DNA of 18,143 bases from Legionellales bacterium (GTDB lineage Bacteria; Pseudomonadota; Gammaproteobacteria; PIVX01), in the NCBI GenBank assembly GCA_013215905.1, contig JABSQI010000013.1, positions 1-18,143 on the forward strand. The letters run 5' to 3'. The notes beneath the pieces are model-generated. The model saw only the letters and a program-made list of their open reading frames with translations, was not told the origin of the DNA and ran no database searches. Position 1 is the first letter of the stretch, and each line of letters starts with the position of its first letter. Of the stretch, positions 14,868 to 18,143 are shown piece by piece. A program made the translations under genes and the position numbers.

Positions 14868-14918
14868 TTATTTACAGTTGTTATAGAAATGTGCATTAGG
14901 AACTGTAACCTTTTTCAT
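14868..14918 (-). CDS. Possible 16-residue leader peptide
   Basis: A minus-strand ATG at 14918 opens a 17-codon frame including the stop (MKKVTVPNAHFYNNCK), ending 12 bases before the ATG of the 213-residue gene. Both arms of an 8-base inverted repeat lie inside it, so its translation could affect folding of the mRNA leader. Short frames arise easily by chance in AT-rich DNA, so this is tentative. Confidence 0.2.
   Translation of the reverse strand: MKKVTVPNAHFYNNCK
14872..14908. repeat. Inverted repeat in the leader of the 213-residue gene
   Basis: TTACAGTT (14872-14879) and AACTGTAA (14901-14908) are perfect inverted copies separated by 21 bases, 16 bases or more from the gene start. In RNA they would form an 8-pair stem close to the start codon; in DNA they could be an operator. 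There is no T-tract, so it is not a terminator. The surrounding gap, 14857-14961, holds no full-sized gene. Confidence 0.35.
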
Positions 14919-14961
14919 TAAGCCGCTAAGCCTAAACTGCACTTTGTAAATATAGTATTAT

Positions 14962-15129
14962 TTATTTATTTTCTAGTATTTTCTTTACTTCTTCCCATTC
15001 CCATGTATCGCCATCTTCAAACCCTATACCCTTTAACACTTCTATTATTCCCTCTACGTGTAATATAGCGCATCGTTTTGAATCTCCAAACATCTCTATT
15101 ATTCGGTCTGCTTCCTCTTGTTCTTTCAT
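14962..15129 (-). CDS. Small acidic unknown protein (55 residues)
   Basis: The frame runs from an ATG at 15129, which overlaps the stop of the 165-residue gene as ATGA, to a TAA at 14962. The product starts MKEQEEADRIIEMFGDSKRC and ends 'GFEDGDTWEWEEVKKILENK'. It is acidic and mostly helical, with one cysteine and no membrane segment. No family is recognised. The coupled start strongly supports it. A gap with the inverted repeat follows, so it may close this small operon. Confidence 0.6.
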   Translation of the reverse strand: MKEQEEADRIIEMFGDSKRCAILHVEGIIEVLKGIGFEDGDTWEWEEVKKILENK

Positions 15130-15623
15130 CCTTTAATTAATTTAATACCGTTCTTATTTAATGTTAAGTTTAGGCTTGTTAGGTCTTCTAGGGTTTTGTA
15201 TTTATGTACACGTCTATACCCTCCGTTCGTTTCAACAAATATTTCTGTACCATTTACGCTCCAAGTGTTGAAAGTATTTGATGGTTGATAATCGTTGTAT
15301 TTACACCCCTCAAATATAACTCTATTTTGTGCTTCTTGGTATTGTTTGCAGTCAGAACCCCATTTTAAACCACCATTAACTTCAATTTCTCCATACCGTT
15401 CATAATTTACTGGCTTCTCCAATACATTACCCTCTAAATCACAAGCGATAAATTTCCCTAATGATGGGGGTAAGGTTATTAGTTTTTGATAATGAACTAT
15501 TTCGTGATACTTTTCAGCCCCAACATAAGTTAAATCTCTATTCTTTATTTTATTTTGTATACGTTCTGTTTGATCTCCATTTCTTAGATTGTCGACAAAC
15601 GCACTTAATTTTATTAATATCAT
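15126..15623 (-). CDS. Phage protein of unknown function (165 residues)
   Basis: After a short helical start (MILIKLSAFVDNLRNGD) the protein is a mix of strands and loops. It contains 'YHEIVHYQKLITLPPSLGKFIACDLEGNVLE' and 'GYRRVHKYKTLEDLTSL', and ends 'KNGIKLIKG'. No catalytic motif or membrane segment is visible, and I recognise no family. It is joined to both neighbours by ATGA overlaps, so all three are probably translated from one message. Confidence 0.55.
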   Translation of the reverse strand: MILIKLSAFVDNLRNGDQTERIQNKIKNRDLTYVGAEKYHEIVHYQKLITLPPSLGKFIACDLEGNVLEKPVNYERYGEIEVNGGLKWGSDCKQYQEAQNRVIFEGCKYNDYQPSNTFNTWSVNGTEIFVETNGGYRRVHKYKTLEDLTSLNLTLNKNGIKLIKG

Positions 15624-15943
15624 CCTTTTAATTGTTTATTTCTTAGTTCGTCTGCTTGCTTAATTGCTTCTTTCTGAGCTTCTGGTCTTGAATTGAAATA
15701 CCCTTTTACCGTTTGGTAATTACCCTCAAATAAAAAACCAGAATCCCATTTATCAGTATGACACTCATTCACAAAATCATAATCTCTGTCAACACCGATG
15801 TTAAACCCAACACTATCAAAAAAAGCGATGTAAACGCCTACTTGCATTTCAAAGGGTAACTCATAAAAACCGCATTTAGGAATAAAACCTATGTTTTTAT
15901 AATACCACTTTTCAAACTCTATTTTATTCTTTCCTGTTAGCAT
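15620..15943 (-). CDS. Small phage protein with EAQKEA tail
   Basis: The 107-residue protein has an N-terminal 'IEFEKWYYKNIGF' segment, a strand-rich centre and a C-terminal helix 'EAQKEAIKQADELRNKQ'. Proteins that begin 'FEKWY' and end in such an 'AQxEAIxxADE' helix are common small unknowns in phages of this phylum. The 72-residue protein just upstream ends in a similar helix (EAQKEADKLNKK), so the two may share an ancestral C-terminal module. Function unknown. Confidence 0.55.
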   Translation of the reverse strand: MLTGKNKIEFEKWYYKNIGFIPKCGFYELPFEMQVGVYIAFFDSVGFNIGVDRDYDFVNECHTDKWDSGFLFEGNYQTVKGYFNSRPEAQKEAIKQADELRNKQLKG

Positions 15944-15946
15944 AAT

Positions 15947-16165
15947 CTATTTTTTATTTAATTTATCAGCTTCCTTTTGAGCCTCTTCATTAGTTTTAAA
16001 ACGTAGTGTTCCAGTATGAGATTTATTACGGTATTTGCTGCAATGCCTTACTACGTGCTTTCCTTTTAATATTCCAATAAAATATACTAAGTCTTTCTTT
16101 TTCTTCTCCGTATTCCTTTCGATGAATTCTTTACACCCATCCAAAAACTTATTTTCTTTCTCCAT
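15947..16165 (-). CDS. Small basic phage protein with EAQKEA tail
   Basis: The 72 residues are strongly basic in the middle ('TEKKKKDLVYFIG', 'KGKHVVRHCSKYRNKSHTG') and end with the helix 'TNEEAQKEADKLNKK'. Nucleic-acid contact is possible from charge alone, but no known motif is visible. The start lies inside the first copy of a 36-base repeat that also covers the start of the DUF551-like gene. The gene ends three bases before the 107-residue gene. Confidence 0.55.
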   Translation of the reverse strand: MEKENKFLDGCKEFIERNTEKKKKDLVYFIGILKGKHVVRHCSKYRNKSHTGTLRFKTNEEAQKEADKLNKK

Positions 16166-16196
16166 TTCTTATTGTTTTAGTTGTTTCTCTATTGGG
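16161..16196 (-). repeat. 36-base direct repeat, copy A, at a gene start
   Basis: This copy matches 16484-16519 at 35 of 36 bases; only base 16187 (c) differs, from 16510 (a). On the minus strand it runs from the end of the upstream gene (CCCAATAGA...) through AAACAACTAAAACAATAAG into the ATG of the 72-residue gene, so each copy brings a complete A-rich leader and start codon. Confidence 0.8.
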
Positions 16197-16488
16197 GCTC
16201 TGGTATTTCGCGCCATAAAACTATTTCATCAGTTAACAAAGGCTTGTCACCGTGAACCATCCAACTGTTACCAGTCCATGATGCTGTTCTAATAGATGAA
16301 ACCCACTCTCCATTGAAAGAAACAAGAACATTACCTCCATGTTTAGGCTTGTTTTTAGCATCTATCCAATTTACTTTATGGTGTTCATTAGCTATTTTCT
16401 CCAAGTCTTTAGCAAATGTTTTATTGCAGTAAATAGGCTCGTCATTCTCTATTCTTCTTAAAAGTTTTTTATATAATTCTAATTCCAT
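16189..16488 (-). CDS. DUF551-like phage protein
   Basis: The 99-residue protein has a helical N-terminus (MELELYKKLLRRIEND) and then a compact domain at about 40-99. That domain has 'VNWIDAKNKPKHGGNVLVSF', a 'GNSW' turn and the ending 'IVLWREIPEPQ'. This is the layout of DUF551 ('WISVxxxLP...VLV...W.PLPEPP'), a small domain common in phage accessory regions and of unknown function. It is flanked by both copies of the 36-base repeat, and its start lies inside copy B. Confidence 0.7.
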   Translation of the reverse strand: MELELYKKLLRRIENDEPIYCNKTFAKDLEKIANEHHKVNWIDAKNKPKHGGNVLVSFNGEWVSSIRTASWTGNSWMVHGDKPLLTDEIVLWREIPEPQ

Positions 16489-16519
16489 TTCTTATTGTTT
16501 TAGTTGTTTATCTATTGGG
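16484..16519 (-). repeat. 36-base direct repeat, copy B, at a gene start
   Basis: This is the second copy of the repeat at 16161-16196. It begins directly after the stop of the 62-residue gene and ends at the ATG of the DUF551-like gene at 16488. The two copies bracket the DUF551-like gene, as expected from duplication of a gene-plus-leader unit or from cassette insertion by recombination between identical leaders. Confidence 0.8.
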
Positions 16520-16708
16520 TTAATTCAACTTGTTCTGAGAAATTACTCCATTTTTTAAATACCTTATCATTCTATCGTAGTTGTAATTATAAGGTGGGTA
16601 ATCCTCTCCTTCTGTGTAAAGAACTTTACCTTCAACAACATAGTCTTTTTTAAAGTACAGTTTCGGCAAACTTCTTTTGTCGTAACTTTCACGAGTAAAA
16701 CCAATCAT
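16520..16708 (-). CDS. Small unknown protein (62 residues)
   Basis: This protein is rich in tyrosine and basic residues: MIGFTRESYDKRSLPKLYFK at the start and 'YPPYNYNYDRMIRYLKNG' in the second half. No membrane span, signal or known domain is visible. Its start overlaps the stop of the coiled-coil gene upstream (ATGA), which supports it. Its stop abuts copy B of the 36-base repeat. Function unknown. Confidence 0.55.
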   Translation of the reverse strand: MIGFTRESYDKRSLPKLYFKKDYVVEGKVLYTEGEDYPPYNYNYDRMIRYLKNGVISQNKLN

Positions 16709-16908
16709 AATAATTCTTTTAAGTTGTCAATTATACTATCCAGCTCATCAGCTTGCTCTTCAAATTCTTGCGTTTTATCTTCCCATTCCTCGCACTTTTC
16801 AGATTCTTGCCATTTCTCAGACATATCGTCAATCTTATCTTCTCTCACTTGTATAAATTCTCTTAAACTTTCAAGCTGTTTTTCTAAATTTTTAATAATC
16901 TTCTTCAT
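16705..16908 (-). CDS. Small acidic coiled-coil protein
   Basis: The 67 residues are nearly all helix-forming and strongly acidic, with a heptad-like pattern throughout (MKKIIKNLEKQLESLREF..., then 'EEQADELDSIIDNLKELL'). Such small coiled-coil proteins are common in phage early regions, and their roles vary. It starts 34 bases after the stop of the 164-frame gene, with an A/T-rich leader and 'AAGAGAG' before the ATG, and overlaps the 62-residue gene by ATGA. Confidence 0.55.
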   Translation of the reverse strand: MKKIIKNLEKQLESLREFIQVREDKIDDMSEKWQESEKCEEWEDKTQEFEEQADELDSIIDNLKELL

Positions 16909-16942
16909 CTCTCTTACTGTTTAATAGTTATTTTATTAGGGG

Positions 16943-17383
16943 TTAGTATGTACTTACAGAAAAAACAATTTCATCACCTTGAAACCTTGATTTTAAAAAT
17001 CCTTTATCAATAAGTAAATCTGCTAAGTTTCTAGCTGCGTAATGTTTTATATCTTCGGTAGATAAATTATCGTTATGAAAAGAAACGTGTATAGGATTTA
17101 ATTTCCTTCGCTCTAAAGTCATTTCTCCATACGGTTCACAATTAAAAATGTTCTTTTCAGCACCCATAACAGGAATGACTATTATATCAGTTTTTTTATC
17201 ATCCATAACAATGCCGTTAATTTCACTATCCATTCTTAACATTCTAACTTTATCTTCAAATCTATCCTCTAAGTTTACTTCATGTTTTCTTCTCCAGAAC
17301 ATCAAACTGCTATTAACTTTTTTAGGTTGTATTATTAAGTCTAAAATCATTTTAAACCTACTATCGTAATTTGCTATCTTCAT
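16943..17383 (-). CDS. Phage protein of unknown function (146 residues; start uncertain)
   Basis: The product beginning MKIANYDSRFKMILDLII is alpha/beta, with 'TDIIVIPVMGAEKNIF' and a C-terminal 'DIKHYAARNLADLLIDKGFL' helix. No family is recognised. Two starts compete. The ATG at 17437 overlaps the upstream stop (TAATG) but adds 18 residues with an 'NNNNLKKNKD' stretch that looks like translated A-rich leader. The ATG at 17383 is preceded by AAAAAAAATAAAGAT, almost the same as the capsid leader, so I prefer it. N-terminal protein data or ribosome profiling would decide. Confidence 0.55.
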   Translation of the reverse strand: MKIANYDSRFKMILDLIIQPKKVNSSLMFWRRKHEVNLEDRFEDKVRMLRMDSEINGIVMDDKKTDIIVIPVMGAEKNIFNCEPYGEMTLERRKLNPIHVSFHNDNLSTEDIKHYAARNLADLLIDKGFLKSRFQGDEIVFSVSTY

Positions 17384-17436
17384 ATCTTTATTTTTTTTTA
17401 AATTGTTATTATTAAAACTGCAACATATTTTATCCA

Positions 17437-17601
17437 TTAACCCTTTAACAATTTTAATACTTCGTTTTCGTACTCGCTAACTGTTCCGTATTCCTTTAGC
17501 TTGTTTATTATTAGCCTTTGATGGGTTACTTCTCGATTCTCTTCGCTGTTGTGAAATAATCTCTTTAGCTCTTTTGCTCTCTCTTTTGGGCTGCTTTCCA
17601 T
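17437..17601 (-). CDS. Small charged helical protein (54 residues)
   Basis: The frame starts at an ATG (17601), which lies inside the upstream 50-residue gene in another frame, and ends at a TAA (17437-17439). The product (MESSPKERAKELKRLFHNSE..., ending 'EYENEVLKLLKG') is a charged helical protein with no membrane segment and no recognised family. A 37-base overlap with the upstream gene is unusually long for this region, so the two are probably coupled or one is not expressed. The stop overlaps an ATG as TAATG. Confidence 0.5.
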   Translation of the reverse strand: MESSPKERAKELKRLFHNSEENREVTHQRLIINKLKEYGTVSEYENEVLKLLKG

Positions 17602-17717
17602 TTGTCTACTTTCTTTTTAATTTTGGGTTTTAATTCCTCGTATAATTCACACTTTAACTCTTTAGGCACTTGAAAAGTTAACCTAGATGATTCGTGTTCG
17701 TTCTCTGGTCTAGCCAT
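17565..17717 (-). CDS. Small basic protein, possibly ribbon-helix-helix-like
   Basis: The 50-residue frame begins at an ATG overlapping the upstream stop (TAATG at 17717-17719). The product starts MARPENEHESSRLTFQVPKE and continues with a lysine-rich helix (KPKIKKKVDKWKAAQKREQ). The strand-like 'RLTFQVPKEL' followed by a helix recalls the start of ribbon-helix-helix DNA-binding proteins, but the second helix is poor, so this is a weak resemblance. Its last 37 bases are also read in another frame as the start of the next gene. Confidence 0.45.
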   Translation of the reverse strand: MARPENEHESSRLTFQVPKELKCELYEELKPKIKKKVDKWKAAQKREQKS

Positions 17718-18143
17718 TATTTTATTGGTTTAATGTGGTTAGTAACTTTATCAATCAATAATCCAACCTGTGTATAAATCTTTTTGTTTTTTGCAGACTT
17801 GAAAGTATATTTATCTTTTAATGAATTAAGTTCAGAAATTAAATCATCAATCTTTGCTTCATCTCCTTTGTTTAATTCAGCTTCAATCTTTGCTTCTTCT
17901 TGTTTTTTCGCTTCAACTTCAGCATCTTGTTTTGCTTTTAGTTCAGCTTCTAACTTTTCCCTTGCTTCTTTTTCTGCCTTTAAAATAGCGGCTTGTTTAT
18001 CAGACTCTATTTTTTCTAATCGTTCACGTTCTGCTTTTTCAGTTTTTAGTTTTAATTCTGCTAAATCTTTTTCTTTTTGTTCAGCCGCTAATCTTAATTC
18101 GTCTTTTTGGTCACGTTTTAAACGTTCTTTTTTAAGTTGTTTT
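17717..18143 (-). CDS. Charged coiled-coil phage protein, C-terminal 141 residues (runs off right edge)
   Basis: The frame is open from the right edge to a TAA at 17717. The first ~95 visible residues are an extreme Lys/Glu/Ala coiled coil (KERLKRDQKDELRLAAEQKE...). The last ~45 form a small helical domain ('DEAKIDDLISELNSLKDKYT' then 'VGLLIDKVTNHIKPIK'). A helical end of this type ('LLxLxxxLxxL...VxxLLxKVxxHI') is found on phage proteins encoded near recombination genes in this phylum, such as DUF1351-like proteins, so a DNA-recombination neighbourhood is a plausible inference. Its stop overlaps the next start (TAATG). Confidence 0.55.
   Translation of the reverse strand, partial: KQLKKERLKRDQKDELRLAAEQKEKDLAELKLKTEKAERERLEKIESDKQAAILKAEKEAREKLEAELKAKQDAEVEAKKQEEAKIEAELNKGDEAKIDDLISELNSLKDKYTFKSAKNKKIYTQVGLLIDKVTNHIKPIK

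Noticed and set aside
15311..15318. TATATTTG on the minus strand inside the 165-residue gene
   Set aside because: No -33 element at the right distance, and the nearest start is about 180 bases away; probably chance.
16035..16292. Plus-strand open frame of 85 residues
   Set aside because: It runs opposite two coupled minus-strand genes and the 36-base repeat, and has no promoter motif; the phenylalanine/serine-rich product is typical of the reverse of lysine-rich coding DNA.
16161..16519. CRISPR array or mobile element suggested by the 36-base repeat
   Set aside because: Only two copies exist, the spacing between them is a complete gene, and each copy overlaps a start codon; no cas genes or transposase nearby.

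Overview
The window looks like part of the genome of a tailed bacteriophage or prophage of a member of the Bacteroidota, most likely the Flavobacteriia. The DNA is AT-rich (about one third G+C by eye). Starts lack a Shine-Dalgarno sequence and instead have A-rich leaders. Three intergenic gaps carry the Bacteroidota promoter motif TAnnTTTG. Several proteins belong to types I associate with flavobacterial and Bacteroides phages: a BspA-like protein ending in 'TDGGEV', a 'YPVYLSWLNKIGG' tail protein, and a ClpP-type prohead protease. A tape measure protein makes a long-tailed (siphovirus-like) virion likely. No integrase, repressor, lysis or replication gene is visible, so lytic and temperate lifestyles cannot be told apart.

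All genes but one are on the minus strand, so transcription runs from high to low coordinates. (1) 18143-13635: tightly packed small accessory genes, many joined by ATGA or TAATG overlaps. They begin with the tail of a charged coiled-coil protein and include a DUF551-like protein, several unknowns, and a final small membrane protein. (2) 13559-11789: terminase small and large subunits plus a 45-residue acidic protein. (3) 11796-11101: a 231-residue protein, possibly a tail-assembly protein, followed by a rho-independent terminator. (4) 10943-2341: the tail/adsorption operon. It holds a tail-completion/BspA-like fusion, small structural proteins, a neck-like protein, three beta-rich tail-tip proteins and an 815-residue tape measure protein, ending with an 80-residue helix-turn-helix protein (2337-2095). 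(5) 1831-1: a ClpP-type prohead protease fused to a scaffold-like region, then the major capsid protein, which runs off the left edge.

The single plus-strand gene (1896-2090) sits between tail and head modules behind the best promoter in the window. It converges on the helix-turn-helix gene and is divergent from the protease.

The module order is unusual: protease and capsid follow the tape measure, and no portal gene is visible between the terminase and the tail. The points most worth following up are the lone plus-strand gene with its helix-turn-helix neighbour, the probable internal start for a scaffold inside the protease gene, the adhesin-like domain fused to a tail-completion-like domain, and promoters placed so close to start codons that the mRNAs could be almost leaderless. 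No CRISPR array, tRNA or insertion sequence was seen, and there is no gene-free stretch over 300 bases.
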